A stretch of DNA of 64,000 bases, taken from the NCBI GenBank assembly GCA_016213645.1, contig JACQZY010000007.1, positions 1-64,000 of the forward strand. The letters run 5' to 3'. The notes under the pieces are model-generated. The model had not been told where the DNA came from. It saw nothing but the letters and a program-made list of their open reading frames with translations, and searched no databases. Shown piece by piece: positions 46,141 to 56,327 of this stretch (the stretch's first letter is position 1; the number at the start of each line of letters is the position of its first letter). The DNA comes from Actinomycetota bacterium. GTDB taxonomy: Bacteria; Actinomycetota; Thermoleophilia; Solirubrobacterales; JACPNS01. The translations under genes and the position numbers were made by a program.

Positions 46141-47178
46141 GTGAAAGTCGGCATCCTCACAGCAGGCGGCGATTGCCCCGGCCTCAACGCGGTGATTCGC
46201 GCCGCCTCCCGCAAACTGCTCAACGATGGGCACGAGCCCGTCGGCCTGCTGCGCGGATTTGAAGGCCTGGCCGACCGCGATTTCATGCCCCTCGGCCGGC
46301 GCGAAGTGGCGGGCACGATCCAGCTTGGCGGCACGATCCTCTCGACGTCAAGCTACAACCCGTTCCGCGAGCCGAACGGCGTGGAGAAGGTGAAGTCCGC
46401 GGTCGCCGACGAGGGCTTTGACGCGATCATCGCGATCGGCGGCGAGCACACGATGATGATGACCCGGCGTCTGCATGAAGACGAAGGCATCCCCACGATC
46501 GGCGTGCCCAAGACAATCGACAACGACGTCACCGGCACCGACTTCACGTTCGGCTTCAACACCGCCGTGCAGACCGCGGTATTCGCGATCGACCGCCTGC
46601 ACACCACCGCCCAGTCGCACAACCGCGTGATGATTCTGGAAGTGATGGGCCGCAACACCGGCTGGATCGCGCTGTTCGCGGCAATCGCCGGTGGCGCCGA
46701 CGGCGTACTGATTCCCGAAGTCGATCTGACCGTCGAAGAGCTCTCGGAGTCAATCAAGCAGCGGCACGCGAAGGGTTTCAACTTCTCGATAATCGTCGTG
46801 GCCGAAGGCGCCGAGTTGGCCTTCGCCAGTGGCGAGAAGCGTCAGGTGCTCGCGACCGAGGCCACCGATCAGTACGGCTACCCACGCCTTGGCGGCATCG
46901 GTGCCGCGCTCGGCGAAGAGCTGGAACGCTCGACCGGATTTGAGACCCGTGTGACCGTGCTCGGCCACGTACAGCGAGGCGGCACACCGACCGCCTATGA
47001 CCGCCTGCTCGCCACTGAATACGGCATCAAGGCTGCGGAACTGGCGATCGCCGGCGAACACGGTCGCATGGCGGCGCTGCGCGGCACGCAAGTTGTGTCC
47101 GTACCGCTCAGCGACGTCACCGGAGTCAAAACGGTGGACCTGCACTACTTGGAGATCGCGCGCACGTTCTTCGGCTGA
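46141..47178 (+). CDS. pfkA: 6-phosphofructokinase (cofactor uncertain)
   Basis: 345 residues from the GTG giving VKVGILTAGGDCPG. It phosphorylates fructose 6-phosphate. P-K-T-I-D-N-D (123-129) and MGRNTGWIA are conserved. K124 is the residue that goes with PPi-type or mixed actinobacterial enzymes, where E. coli has Gly124. GGEHT (100-104) has E and H where ATP enzymes have D-G and PPi enzymes D-D or E-D. So the phosphoryl donor is open. Being close to a PPi-hydrolysing pump (hppA) is suggestive only. Ends at 47178, convergent with the CopD-like gene. Confidence 0.9.
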   Translation: MKVGILTAGGDCPGLNAVIRAASRKLLNDGHEPVGLLRGFEGLADRDFMPLGRREVAGTIQLGGTILSTSSYNPFREPNGVEKVKSAVADEGFDAIIAIGGEHTMMMTRRLHEDEGIPTIGVPKTIDNDVTGTDFTFGFNTAVQTAVFAIDRLHTTAQSHNRVMILEVMGRNTGWIALFAAIAGGADGVLIPEVDLTVEELSESIKQRHAKGFNFSIIVVAEGAELAFASGEKRQVLATEATDQYGYPRLGGIGAALGEELERSTGFETRVTVLGHVQRGGTPTAYDRLLATEYGIKAAELAIAGEHGRMAALRGTQVVSVPLSDVTGVKTVDLHYLEIARTFFG

Positions 47179-47223
47179 GCCGGCGGTCCGGCGGCGGCGC
47201 GGCGCGGCTCAGGCGAATCGCGT

Positions 47224-47601
47224 TCAGTGCGAAAGCGCGACGCCGATCCAGACGATCGCCATCGACGTCAGAAAGGCAAGCCCCTCCAGCGCGTGCATCT
47301 GCGGTCTGCGCATGTGCCACAAGATCAGCGCGGCGGTCACGCCCACAAGGGTCATCTTCACTTGCAGCGCCACGCTGCCCCACAGATCCAGGTGCGCGGC
47401 CATCGCCGTGCCCGTCGCGATCAGAATTCCGACCGCTATCAGCGACCCGTATGCGAAGCGGCGAGCCATTGCGCGCATCGGCGTGTTGTCGGGCTCGTGA
47501 CGCATCACCGGTACAACGGCCGCGGCAAGCACAAGCTGACCGCCGACGAAGAACGCCATCGCCACGATGTGCAGCAGGCGGATGATTTCCCAGGTACTCA
47601 C
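47224..47601 (-). CDS. four-helix membrane protein, CopD-like
   Basis: 125 residues with four transmembrane helices. RLLHIVAMAFFVGGQL at the first helix has the His and Gly pattern of CopD/YozB-like and HemJ-like membrane proteins that bind heme or copper. The start is GTG. Function not assigned. It is a single gene, convergent with pfkA; the upstream 138 bp hold nothing clear. Confidence 0.7.
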   Translation of the reverse strand: MSTWEIIRLLHIVAMAFFVGGQLVLAAAVVPVMRHEPDNTPMRAMARRFAYGSLIAVGILIATGTAMAAHLDLWGSVALQVKMTLVGVTAALILWHMRRPQMHALEGLAFLTSMAIVWIGVALSH

Positions 47602-47739
47602 GGCGGGGATTTTGGCACAGCGAATGCTCCGCGAGGCCGGATCAATGATCGAATCGGACGATCGGCCAAGAACGCGCGGCGATAGGACGGTGACAGGCGC
47701 GCAATCCGTTAAACGCTGCGCCTCCGGCGGCAGCGCGGA

Positions 47740-47913
47740 CTACTTGTCGTCGCCGTTAATCGTCTTCTTGACGAGCGGAATGTAGGTGTGGGCCGCGACG
47801 GCGCCGACGAGAATCATCATGGGGATCAACGCCGCGTCGACGGCCTTGGCGCCGATCGCGAAGAAGAACAGCCAAACCACGGCCGCGACGGTGAATGCAA
47901 CTAAATTGATCAT
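47740..47913 (-). CDS. small two-helix membrane protein after trpA
   Basis: 57 residues, MINLVAFTVA to TINGDDK. Two hydrophobic helices (3-22 and 27-46) join at a short Gly-Ala-Lys turn, and the C-terminus is Lys/Asp-rich. It starts 39 bp after the trpA stop on the same strand. The hydrophobic pattern and base composition fit a real gene, but the ribosome site is weak and no family is recognised. Confidence 0.6.
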   Translation of the reverse strand: MINLVAFTVAAVVWLFFFAIGAKAVDAALIPMMILVGAVAAHTYIPLVKKTINGDDK

Positions 47914-47952
47914 CAGCGGCGCGAAGGTTACCGCATGGCGGGGCGGCGGGAC

Positions 47953-48765
47953 CTATTCGAGCGCGGCCGCGAGCTCTCGGACGACTGCTTCCACTGCCGG
48001 TGCGGGATCTTCTCCCGCTTTCGCGCGCTCTCCGGCCTCGCGCACCAGACGCGTGCCCACGATCGCGCCGTCGGCTACTTCAGCCACGCGCGACGCGTGC
48101 TCGGGTCCCGAGATGCCGAATCCCACCGCCACCGGCAGATCGGTGTGAGCGCGCACGCGGCCAACCAGTTCGGCGAGCCCTTCGGCCGTGACCATGCGTT
48201 CACCGGTCGTGCCGGTGACCGAAACCGTGTAGATGAAGCCACGCGCCTGAGCGCAGATCGCCGCCATGCGCTCGTCCGTGGTGGTCGGAGCGACCAGCGG
48301 AATCAGCGCCAACCCGTTGCCGTCGCACGCCGCCAGCAGCGGCGCGGACTCCTCCAGCGGAATGTCGGGCACGATCAAGCCGCACACGCCGAGCTCGCGG
48401 GCTCGGCCGACGAACCGCTCGACACCCTGCGATTCGATCAAGTTGAAGTAGGTCATCAGTAACACCGGCACTCGCGCGGCAACCGGAGCCACCGACGTGA
48501 GCACGTCGTGTACGGAGACGCCCGCGGCCAGCGCATCCACCGCCGCGCCGTGAATAACCGGGCCGTCGGCCAGCGGATCGCTAAACGGCAAACCGAACTC
48601 GATCAGATCGGCGCCGCCGTCCGCGTAAGCATCGGCGATACGCACGGCTGTTTGAACGTCGGGAAATCCACCCATCAGGTACGGCATAAGCGCGGCGCGC
48701 CGACCGTGCCCGCGAAAGGCGGCGGCGATGCGTTCCACGCCGGTGGCGGTCTCGCTGACGCTCAC
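47953..48765 (-). CDS. trpA: tryptophan synthase alpha chain
   Basis: 270 residues. TIM barrel that cleaves indole-3-glycerol phosphate. Catalytic Glu in [18 protein letters not shown], Asp in VPDIPLEE and FIYTVSVTG are conserved. The GTG start overlaps the trpB stop as GTGA. It ends the trp operon proper, followed by a small membrane gene. Confidence 0.96.
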   Translation of the reverse strand: MSVSETATGVERIAAAFRGHGRRAALMPYLMGGFPDVQTAVRIADAYADGGADLIEFGLPFSDPLADGPVIHGAAVDALAAGVSVHDVLTSVAPVAARVPVLLMTYFNLIESQGVERFVGRARELGVCGLIVPDIPLEESAPLLAACDGNGLALIPLVAPTTTDERMAAICAQARGFIYTVSVTGTTGERMVTAEGLAELVGRVRAHTDLPVAVGFGISGPEHASRVAEVADGAIVGTRLVREAGERAKAGEDPAPAVEAVVRELAAALE

Positions 48766-49988
48766 GACGTGCTTTCGATTTTGTCGAGGCCGGTGAGCCG
48801 CAAGACCTCAGCGAGATCCTTGTCGCCGCGCCCGCTGAGCGTGACCAGATCCAAATCCTCGCCGGGGTTGCGAAGCAGCCACGCGATCGCGTGCGAAGAC
48901 TCAAGCGCCGGGATGATCCCTTCCAATTTGCTCAGCTCCTGAAACGCCGCCAGCGCTTCTTGATCGGTTGCCGAGACGTATCGCACTCGACCGATGTCCC
49001 GCAGATAGGAGTGCTCGGGTCCCACGCCGGGATAGTCAAGCCCGGCGGAGATCGAATGTGCTTCGACGATCTGCCCCTCTTCGCTCTGCAAAACGGACGT
49101 GCGCGAGCCGTGCAAAATGCCGGTACTTCCGGCGGTCAACGTGGCGCCGTGCGCGCCGGTTGAGACGCCATGACCACCAGCCTCCACGCCGATCAACTCG
49201 ACCGATTCATCCTCTTCGAACGACTTGAAGCTGCCGATCGCATTGGAGCCGGCGCCCACACAGGCGATCACGCGGGCGGGTAGCCGTCCCGCCATGTCGC
49301 AGAGCTGGCTGCGGGCCTCGTCGCCGATTACGCGCTGCAAGTCCCGCACCATCGACGGAAACGGCGCCGGGCCAACCACCGAGCCGATGATGTAGTGCGT
49401 GTTCTCGACGGTCTCAACCCAATTTCGAATCGCCGCCGAGACGGCTTCCTTCAAAGTCTTCGATCCAGCCGTGACCGGGATCACCCGAGCGCCGAGCAGG
49501 CGCATACGCGAGACGTTTGGCGCCTGACGGCGCATGTCTTCCTCGCCCATGAACACGTCGCACTCCAGATCCAGGCGCGCGCAGACAGTGGCCGTCGCCA
49601 CACCATGCTGACCGGCGCCGGTTTCGGCGATGATGCGGGTCTTGCCGATGCGCTTGGCCAGCAGCGCCTGGCCGAGCGCGTTGTTGATTTTGTGCGCGCC
49701 GGTGTGCAGCAGGTCCTCACGCTTGAGGTAAACCGGATAACCGACTCGCTCGGACAGTCGCTCGGCCAGATACAGCGGAGTCGGACGACCGGCGTAGTCG
49801 CAGAGCAGTGTGTTCAGTTCCGCCTGAAAAGCGGAGTCGTCACGGGCGGCGCACCAAGCGGTCTCCAGCTCGGCGAGCGCGGGCATCAGAGTTTCGGGCA
49901 CAAATTGCCCGCCGTATTCACCAAAGCGATGCTCGACCGGCGAGTGGGCGTTTAGGCGAGAAACCTTCGCGGTGCGAATCTCGTTCAC
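48762..49988 (-). CDS. trpB: tryptophan synthase beta chain
   Basis: 408 residues; PLP enzyme that joins indole and serine. PLP Lys in [13 protein letters not shown], then [10 protein letters not shown] and [21 protein letters not shown] near the N-terminus is typical of TrpB1. GTG start overlaps the trpF stop (GTGA), and its stop overlaps trpA. Coupling of B and A matches their 2:2 complex. Confidence 0.96.
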   Translation of the reverse strand: MNEIRTAKVSRLNAHSPVEHRFGEYGGQFVPETLMPALAELETAWCAARDDSAFQAELNTLLCDYAGRPTPLYLAERLSERVGYPVYLKREDLLHTGAHKINNALGQALLAKRIGKTRIIAETGAGQHGVATATVCARLDLECDVFMGEEDMRRQAPNVSRMRLLGARVIPVTAGSKTLKEAVSAAIRNWVETVENTHYIIGSVVGPAPFPSMVRDLQRVIGDEARSQLCDMAGRLPARVIACVGAGSNAIGSFKSFEEDESVELIGVEAGGHGVSTGAHGATLTAGSTGILHGSRTSVLQSEEGQIVEAHSISAGLDYPGVGPEHSYLRDIGRVRYVSATDQEALAAFQELSKLEGIIPALESSHAIAWLLRNPGEDLDLVTLSGRGDKDLAEVLRLTGLDKIESTS

Positions 49989-50776
49989 TCGCCCGCCTCC
50001 CGTTCGGCGGCGGCCGCTCGCTCAGCCCTGGCATTCCGTTCGGCGTCCGCCTCGCGTTTGGCCTCGGCCTCGCGGCGGGCGTACGCCAGCGTGAGCACCT
50101 CTTCCTCGGCGCCGGTCACCGGCGCGGGTTCTTCCTGATCGTCACGCGCCACGGAACGGACCGCGGCCGCGAACTCGCGCATCGCCTCGTGGTCTTTTAC
50201 GCCCGGCGCGGATTCCACGCCGCTTGACACGTCAACCGCCCGGGGCAGCACGGTCTCGATCGCCGTCGCAATATTGCCGGGTCCCAAGCCCCCGGAGAGG
50301 ATCAGCGGCACTCCCCCATGCCGGCGCTCGCGCAGAAACGACCAATCGAAGCTTTCGCCGGTGCCGCCGGGCACACCGGCTTTGTAGGTGTCGAGCAGGT
50401 GCCAGTCGACCTCGCGGAACTTCCCGAGTTCCGTCAGCACCGAGCGGTCGCGCACGCGAAACGCTTTGATCACCTTGCAGCCGGTACGGCGCGCGACCTC
50501 CATGCAGTACTGCTGGCCTTCGTCCCCGTGCAGCTGCACGATCGAGAGCCCTACCGCTTCGGAGATCTGCACGACCTCGTCGAGCTTGGCGTCAACAAAG
50601 ACGCCGGCGATCTCGGCCGAGCGCCGGTGCGCATCGGCGATCGCGGCGGCCTGCTCCATGCTGCAACGGCGCGGACTCTTGGGCCACATGATCACGCCCA
50701 GCGCCCACGCGCCGAGTTCGACCGCGAGGGCGGCGTCCTCGGGGCGCCTAAGTCCACAGAATTTGATGCGAGTCAT
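49985..50776 (-). CDS. trpF: phosphoribosylanthranilate isomerase with charged tail
   Basis: 263 residues from the ATG giving MTRIKFCGL (longer frames are unlikely). TIM barrel with the catalytic Cys in K-F-C-G-L and Asp in [19 protein letters not shown]. The usual enzyme is about 205-210 residues; here the last 55 are Glu/Arg/Ala-rich ([15 protein letters not shown]), probably coiled coil. The extension has no known role. It is coupled to trpB at GTGA. Confidence 0.93.
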   Translation of the reverse strand: MTRIKFCGLRRPEDAALAVELGAWALGVIMWPKSPRRCSMEQAAAIADAHRRSAEIAGVFVDAKLDEVVQISEAVGLSIVQLHGDEGQQYCMEVARRTGCKVIKAFRVRDRSVLTELGKFREVDWHLLDTYKAGVPGGTGESFDWSFLRERRHGGVPLILSGGLGPGNIATAIETVLPRAVDVSSGVESAPGVKDHEAMREFAAAVRSVARDDQEEPAPVTGAEEEVLTLAYARREAEAKREADAERNARAERAAAAEREAGE

Positions 50777-50900
50777 GGCGGGGGTAAGTGTGGCACGAAG
50801 CACCCTCGCCGGGACGCACCGGAATTTTCCCGGCGAAAGTATTCCCGCCGACATCCGCGTCGCCCGTACCCGAGTCGGGGTCGCCGGACTCGCGGCGACC

Positions 50901-52142
50901 TCACCTGCTGCAGTTGTTCTGAACGGCTTTTGTCGGACGCGAGGAAAGCTTGGTCTTGAGGTCCTTTGACTTACCGTCGCGGATGACGGTGACAATCGTC
51001 TCCTGGCCCGGCTTCTTGGTCACGATCAACGCAGCGACGTCCTCGCTGGACTTGACCTCTTTACCGTCGATCTTCACGATCAAATCGCCACCGATCTTCG
51101 TTTCCTGACCGTTGATCACCGCACTGTCCGAACCGGCGCGAAAACCTGCCTTCTCGGCCGGTCCCCCATTTACGACACACTGCACCAAGGCGCCCGATTT
51201 AGAGCCACCCACGTTTAGCTTTCCGGCGATCTCCGGCGTCAGGCCGAGCGTGCTTATGCCCAGATACGCGTAGTCGATCTTGCCGCTCTTCTCCAGCTCC
51301 GGCAGAATCTTCCTTATTGTGTCGATCGGCACGGCGAAGCCGATGCCAACATTGCCTTCACTGTTGCCGCTCGTGGCGATCTGACTGTTCATACCAATCA
51401 TGCGGCCGGCAGCGTCAAGCAGCGGACCTCCGGAGTTGCCGGGATTTATCGCTGCGTCGGTTTGAATTACGTTTCCGATCGTAAATTGATTCGGAGCGGT
51501 GATCTCGCGTTGCAGTCCGGACACGATTCCGGTCGTCACCGTCTGATCGAGTCCAAACGGGCTGCCGATCGCCACAACCGGACTGCCGACTTCGAGCTTG
51601 GAGGATTTACCAAGCGGCACCGGTTCGAGTTTCAGGCCCTTCGGGTCGATCTTGAGCACGGCAATGTCGTTGGATGGGTCCCTGCCCACGACCTTCGCCG
51701 TTACGGACTTCTCATCGTTGAACTGCACCGTCGGGCTGGCGGTGTTGTTCTCGACAACGTGCGCGTTGGTGACTATGAAACCCTTTTTGTCGATCACGAC
51801 TCCCGTGCCCGAAGCCAGGCCCTCCTGCTGAACGCCGAAGATATTGTCCGAGCCACCGGCGTTGACGCGGGTCTTGATGGAAACGACCCCTGGAGAGGTC
51901 TTCCTGTAAATCTCGTTGACGGTCAGCAGCTCGTCGTCACTAACGGTGGTGGTGCCGCTCACGCCCTGCTGCACGACGGTGCGAGTCTCGCCGCCGATTA
52001 CGCCGAGGATCGTCAGCACAGCAAAGACCGCGGCCACGACGGCGCCGCCGACAACAGCAGAGAGAAAAGAATGCTTGCCGGAGCCGCCGCCATCAGGCGG
52101 AAGGGCCGGTCCGTTGTGGTAGGTGCTGGTGATCGATTCCAT
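50901..52142 (-). CDS. membrane-anchored HtrA/DegP-type serine protease with PDZ domain
   Basis: 413 residues. A single transmembrane segment (about 27-50) after a Gly/Pro-rich cytoplasmic start. The protease part has the triad His (TNAHVVE), Asp (SNDIAVL) and Ser (GNSGGPL). PDZ domain at about 310-400. A family member of extracytoplasmic quality control (S1C). It stands between trpC and trpF, with gaps of 115 and 124 bp, so it could be its own unit within the trp operon. Confidence 0.9.
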   Translation of the reverse strand: MESITSTYHNGPALPPDGGGSGKHSFLSAVVGGAVVAAVFAVLTILGVIGGETRTVVQQGVSGTTTVSDDELLTVNEIYRKTSPGVVSIKTRVNAGGSDNIFGVQQEGLASGTGVVIDKKGFIVTNAHVVENNTASPTVQFNDEKSVTAKVVGRDPSNDIAVLKIDPKGLKLEPVPLGKSSKLEVGSPVVAIGSPFGLDQTVTTGIVSGLQREITAPNQFTIGNVIQTDAAINPGNSGGPLLDAAGRMIGMNSQIATSGNSEGNVGIGFAVPIDTIRKILPELEKSGKIDYAYLGISTLGLTPEIAGKLNVGGSKSGALVQCVVNGGPAEKAGFRAGSDSAVINGQETKIGGDLIVKIDGKEVKSSEDVAALIVTKKPGQETIVTVIRDGKSKDLKTKLSSRPTKAVQNNCSR

Positions 52143-52257
52143 GAGTGAATTATTTAGCAGGATGATCGACCCGGGAACCCCGGTCGGACAGCGTTTTCGG
52201 TGCTTTCTAACCGTGCCTTAACGCGGCCTGAAGACCAGCAGCATCATGGAGGCTCGA

Positions 52258-53061
52258 TCAACGTTGCGGCGGCTCGTCCTCCAGGCGAGCGAACGCCCGG
52301 CAGGCCTCTTCCAAATCCGGTGCGCGCATCAACGCCTCGCCGATCAGCACGGCGTCGACGCCGGCCTCTTCGAGCCGCTCGATCTGCTCCATGTTGGAGA
52401 TACCGGACTCCGCCACCACGGTCTTGCCGGTCGGCACGTCGGTCAACAGACGGAATGTGGTTTCCACGTCGATCTCGAAGGTCGCCAAATTGCGGTTGTT
52501 GATGCCGATCACGTCGGCGTCGATCGCGAGCGCCCGCTCCAATTCATCTTCGTCGTGAACTTCGACGATCGCGTCAAGGTCGAGTGCGTGCGCTTCGTCG
52601 TAGAGCTCGCGCAGCCGTTCCTCGTTCACTGAAGCGACGACAATCAGAATCGCGTCGGCGCCGTGCGCGGCCGACTCAAAGAGCTGATACGGATCGAGGT
52701 GAAAATTCTTCGCCAAGATCGGCAGCCCCGTAGCCGCGCGCGCCTCATCCAGGTCCTGAAGGCCGCCTCCGAAATGCTGCTGCTCCGTGAGCACCGACAG
52801 CGCGGCGGCGCCACCACGTTCGTACGCCTGCACAACCTCCGCGACATTCGATCCCGCGCGGATCTCACCGGCGCTCGGCGACCGGCGCTTGTGCTCGGCG
52901 ATCACGGATAGGCCGGGCCGCACGAGCGCCTCCGAAAACGGCTTTCCTTCGTGGCGATTGCCGGAGATCAGCTTTTCCAGCTCGGCGACCGGCAGTTCGC
53001 GCTTTCGCACCTCAACCGCGTCGCGGGTGGAAGCGATCAGTCCTTCGATTCTGCTGCCCAA
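52258..53061 (-). CDS. trpC: indole-3-glycerol phosphate synthase
   Basis: 267 residues; TIM barrel. Motifs are VIAEHKRRSPSAG, LPILAKNFHLDPYQ, IGINNRNLATF and VAESGIS. TTG start, decided by GGGGGAG eight to nine bases upstream, which also lies in the end of trpD. The start is 5 bp past the trpD stop. Confidence 0.95.
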   Translation of the reverse strand: MGSRIEGLIASTRDAVEVRKRELPVAELEKLISGNRHEGKPFSEALVRPGLSVIAEHKRRSPSAGEIRAGSNVAEVVQAYERGGAAALSVLTEQQHFGGGLQDLDEARAATGLPILAKNFHLDPYQLFESAAHGADAILIVVASVNEERLRELYDEAHALDLDAIVEVHDEDELERALAIDADVIGINNRNLATFEIDVETTFRLLTDVPTGKTVVAESGISNMEQIERLEEAGVDAVLIGEALMRAPDLEEACRAFARLEDEPPQR

Positions 53062-53066
53062 GTGGC

Positions 53067-54194
53067 TTACTCCCCCAATTCCCGTGAGCGCTGCACGAAC
53101 GCTTCTAGTTTGTCACGAGCGGCGCCGCTGTCAATCGACTGGATCGCCAGTTGCACGGCCCCGGCCAGCGTTTCCGCCTTGCCGCCCACATAGATCGCGG
53201 CGGCGGCGTTAATCACCGTAAGAGTACGATTCGGCCCGTCTGCGCCTGAAAGCACGTTTCGCGTGGTCTCTGCGTTCTCCTCCGGCGTGCCGGCGCTGAA
53301 GCGACCCGGCTCAACGGTCTCCAGGCCAAGCTCATCCGGAGTGACCTCGTGGCTGCTTACGCGACCGTCGCGCACCTCCGTGACACGGGTCGCGTGCGTG
53401 GCCGAAAGTTCGTCTAGCCGGTCCATGCCGTGAACGACCATCGAATGCACCGTACCCAGCTCGGCAAGAGCATGGGCGATCGTGTCCTGAAAGCGAGGAT
53501 CCGACACGCCGATCAACTGGCGAGAAGCTCCCGCGGGATTCGTCAACGGGCCGAGAAAATTGAACGCCGTACGCACGGCGAGCGCGCGCCGCACCGGCAT
53601 CACGTACTTCATCGCGCTGTGGTAGAGCGGCGCGAACATGAAGCCAAAACCGATCTCGTCGATCAACTGCCCCACAACGTCGGGCTGAAGTTCAATCTTT
53701 GCGCCCAGCGCTTCGAGCAGATCCGCGCTGCCGCTCTTGCTGGTGCTCGAGCGATTGCCGTGCTTGGCCACGGCGCAGCCGGCGCCGCAGGCCACGAACG
53801 CCGCCGTCGTGGAGACGTTGAACGTGGGCGTGCCGCCGCCGGTGCCGGCGGTGTCCACCAGGTCGGCGCGCGAACAACTCACGGGCATAGCGTGCGCGCG
53901 CATCGCCCGCGCCAGACCGGCGAGCTCGGACGCCGTTTCACCTTTCGTGCGGAGTGCGATCAAGAACGCGGCGGTCTCCACCTCACCGGCTTGACCGCGC
54001 ATGATCTGGTCGAGCACGTCGGCGGCCTCGGCGGCGGTCAGGTCCACGCCGTCGGCAACCTGATCGATCGCGTTGGTCATCGCGGGGGTTGGCGCCGCTG
54101 GCGCGTTCTGTGGCGGTGAAGTCTGGCTGCTGGGCATCGTTAAAGCGATATCGCGTGCAGAGCAGGATACGGGTAAATCGAACCGCTTAGTCAC
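53067..54194 (-). CDS. trpD: anthranilate phosphoribosyltransferase
   Basis: 375 residues if the GTG next to the trpG stop (TGAGTG) is used. ATGs giving MPSSQTS or MTNAIDQ would shorten it by 19 or 38 residues; the enzyme core begins near the last. Motifs are DTAGTGGGTPTFNVST, KHGNRSSTSKSGSADLLEALG and NFLGPLTNPAG. It transfers phosphoribosyl to anthranilate. The N-terminal extension is Pro/Ala-rich and unalignable. Confidence 0.93.
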   Translation of the reverse strand: MTKRFDLPVSCSARDIALTMPSSQTSPPQNAPAAPTPAMTNAIDQVADGVDLTAAEAADVLDQIMRGQAGEVETAAFLIALRTKGETASELAGLARAMRAHAMPVSCSRADLVDTAGTGGGTPTFNVSTTAAFVACGAGCAVAKHGNRSSTSKSGSADLLEALGAKIELQPDVVGQLIDEIGFGFMFAPLYHSAMKYVMPVRRALAVRTAFNFLGPLTNPAGASRQLIGVSDPRFQDTIAHALAELGTVHSMVVHGMDRLDELSATHATRVTEVRDGRVSSHEVTPDELGLETVEPGRFSAGTPEENAETTRNVLSGADGPNRTLTVINAAAAIYVGGKAETLAGAVQLAIQSIDSGAARDKLEAFVQRSRELGE

Positions 54195-54761
54195 TCAACC
54201 GGTTAGAAAGTTGTCGAGCAGCTTCATGCCTTCGGTGGTCATGATCGATTCCGGGTGGAACTGCACGCCCTCTACGGGCAGTTCGCGGTGGCGCAGCGCC
54301 ATGATCAGCCCGCCGCCCTCGGCCGACACTTCAAGCTTGTCCGGCAGATCCTCCCGAGCCACGACAAGCGAGTGATACCGGCCGACCTGGAGCGGGTTTG
54401 AAAGCCCCGTAAACAGCGTTTTGCCGTCGTGCGTGACGTTCATCGTCTTGCCGTGAATCGGCTCGTTGCGCACGACGCTGCCGCCGTAAACCTGACCGAT
54501 CGCCTGATGACCCAGACACACCCCCAGCACCGGGGTGCCGATCTCGCCAAATCGCTCGATCGCCTCCATCGAGATGCCGGCCTCGTTGGGCGTGCACGGA
54601 CCGGGAGACACGACGACGCGCTCGGGGTTGAGTTTGATCAGTTGATCGACGGTGGCTTTGTCGTTGCGCACGACCTCGATCTGCGCGCCGAGCTCGCCCA
54701 TGTATTGCACAAGGTTGTAGGTGAAGCTGTCGTAGTTGTCGATGATCAGCACGCTCGGCAT
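54195..54761 (-). CDS. trpG: anthranilate synthase component II (glutamine amidotransferase)
   Basis: 188 residues. Class I glutamine amidotransferase with [13 protein letters not shown] at the start, the nucleophile Cys in [12 protein letters not shown] (C80) and His-Glu in QFHPESIMT. It delivers ammonia to TrpE. It starts 9 bp after trpE's stop and abuts trpD. In some bacteria the same subunit serves p-aminobenzoate synthesis. Confidence 0.95.
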   Translation of the reverse strand: MPSVLIIDNYDSFTYNLVQYMGELGAQIEVVRNDKATVDQLIKLNPERVVVSPGPCTPNEAGISMEAIERFGEIGTPVLGVCLGHQAIGQVYGGSVVRNEPIHGKTMNVTHDGKTLFTGLSNPLQVGRYHSLVVAREDLPDKLEVSAEGGGLIMALRHRELPVEGVQFHPESIMTTEGMKLLDNFLTG

Positions 54762-54770
54762 GGCGAGTCC

Positions 54771-56327
54771 CTAACCCCACTCCGGCTGCGCCGCGGCCAG
54801 CTCCATCGCCCGGAACACGGCGCGCGACTTGGCGTGGGTTTCGGCGACCTCGGTGGCGGCCACGGAGTCGGCGACGATACCGCCGCCGGCCTGAATGTAC
54901 GCCTGTCCGTCCTTGACCACGACCGTGCGGATCACGATGCAAGTGTCGAGGTTCCCGCCGAAATCCACGTAACCCACCGCGCCCGCGTATGGACCGCGTT
55001 TGTGCGGCTCAACCTCGTCGATGATCTGCATCGCGCGCACCTTCGGCGCGCCCGACAGCGTGCCCGAAGGTAGGCACGAGCGCAGCAGCTCGATCGCGCT
55101 CTCGCCTTCGCGCAGCTTGCCGCTGATCGAGCTGACGATGTGCAGAACGTGGCTGAAAGTCTCGATGCGCATCAGGTCGTCCACCTGCACGCTGCCGTAT
55201 TCGCAGACGCGGCCCAGGTCGTTACGGCCAAGGTCCACCAGCATCATGTGCTCGGCGCGTTCCTTTTCGTCGGCCAGCAGTTCCGCGGCCAGCGCCGCGT
55301 CACCGGCCGGGTCCTCGGCGCGCGGCCGAGTGCCGGCGATCGGGCGGTATTCGGCGTGGCGGCCGGTCACCTTCACCAGCGGTTCCGGCGAGCCGCCGGC
55401 CAGGTGGAAGTCCTCAAACTCCAGGAAGTACATGTACGGAGAAGGATTGATCGCGCGAATTCCGCGATAGATGCTGAACGGATCCACCGGGCATGGTCCA
55501 CTCCAGCGCTGGGCAGGCACCACCTGGTACGCGTCGCCGGCGCGAACGTACTCCTTGATCGTCTCAACGCCCGCCGCGTAGCCGTCGTCGCCCATGTTGG
55601 AGATGAACGGCTCCGGCTCGCGCGGCTCATGCGACCGATGCGGCACGGCTTTGGCCAGCGCTGCGCGGATTTCGTCAATGCGCGACGCCGCTTCGGCGTA
55701 GGCGGCGTCAACGTCAGCGACAACGTCGCCGTCGCCGTCGCCGTCGCCGTCAAGAAATATGTTCGAGATCACAATTACGCGGTGCTTGGTGTGGTCAAAC
55801 GCCACAAGCGCGCCGGTGATCGTCAGTGCCATGTCGGGAATGCCGATCGGGTCTGGATTTGACTCTCCGAGCGGCTCGACGTAACGCACGAGGTCGTAGC
55901 CAAACAGCCCCACGGCACCACCGACAAACGGCGGCAGGTCCAGTTCCGGCAGCTCGGCGGGCACGTAACGCTCCAGGTGAGCCGCGACGGCACGGTACGG
56001 ATCTTCAAACGCCGCCGCATCGCCGTCCACCATCAGCTTGCCGTCATTCAGAACGATCAGCGAGCGTGGTTTCACACCGATAAAGCTCCATCGGCCGAAG
56101 CGCATGCCCTGCTCGGCCGACTCCAACAAGAACGAAGGGCCACTTCCGCGAAGCTTCAGGTATGCCGAGACCGGCGTTTCGCAATCCTCGACAAAGCTGT
56201 AGGTGAGCGGGATCACGGTCTTGCCCGATGCCGCAAGTTCGCGCACCCGCTCCAGCGCAGGCAGCAGCGTCGGCTTAGCGGCGGCGGGATCGGCCGGGCC
56301 GAACGTTTTACCCGGCGTGTCGCTCAT
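54771..56327 (-). CDS. trpE: anthranilate synthase component I
   Basis: 518 residues of the chorismate-binding family. The N-terminal L-L-E-S-A-E segment is part of the tryptophan feedback site. Chorismate-binding motifs [18 protein letters not shown] and [13 protein letters not shown] are intact. An Asp-Gly repeat (DGDGDGDGD at about residue 200) is encoded by short GCCGTC-like repeats and may be a variable loop. The ATG overlaps the hisIE stop (ATGA). Confidence 0.96.
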   Translation of the reverse strand: MSDTPGKTFGPADPAAAKPTLLPALERVRELAASGKTVIPLTYSFVEDCETPVSAYLKLRGSGPSFLLESAEQGMRFGRWSFIGVKPRSLIVLNDGKLMVDGDAAAFEDPYRAVAAHLERYVPAELPELDLPPFVGGAVGLFGYDLVRYVEPLGESNPDPIGIPDMALTITGALVAFDHTKHRVIVISNIFLDGDGDGDGDVVADVDAAYAEAASRIDEIRAALAKAVPHRSHEPREPEPFISNMGDDGYAAGVETIKEYVRAGDAYQVVPAQRWSGPCPVDPFSIYRGIRAINPSPYMYFLEFEDFHLAGGSPEPLVKVTGRHAEYRPIAGTRPRAEDPAGDAALAAELLADEKERAEHMMLVDLGRNDLGRVCEYGSVQVDDLMRIETFSHVLHIVSSISGKLREGESAIELLRSCLPSGTLSGAPKVRAMQIIDEVEPHKRGPYAGAVGYVDFGGNLDTCIVIRTVVVKDGQAYIQAGGGIVADSVAATEVAETHAKSRAVFRAMELAAAQPEWG

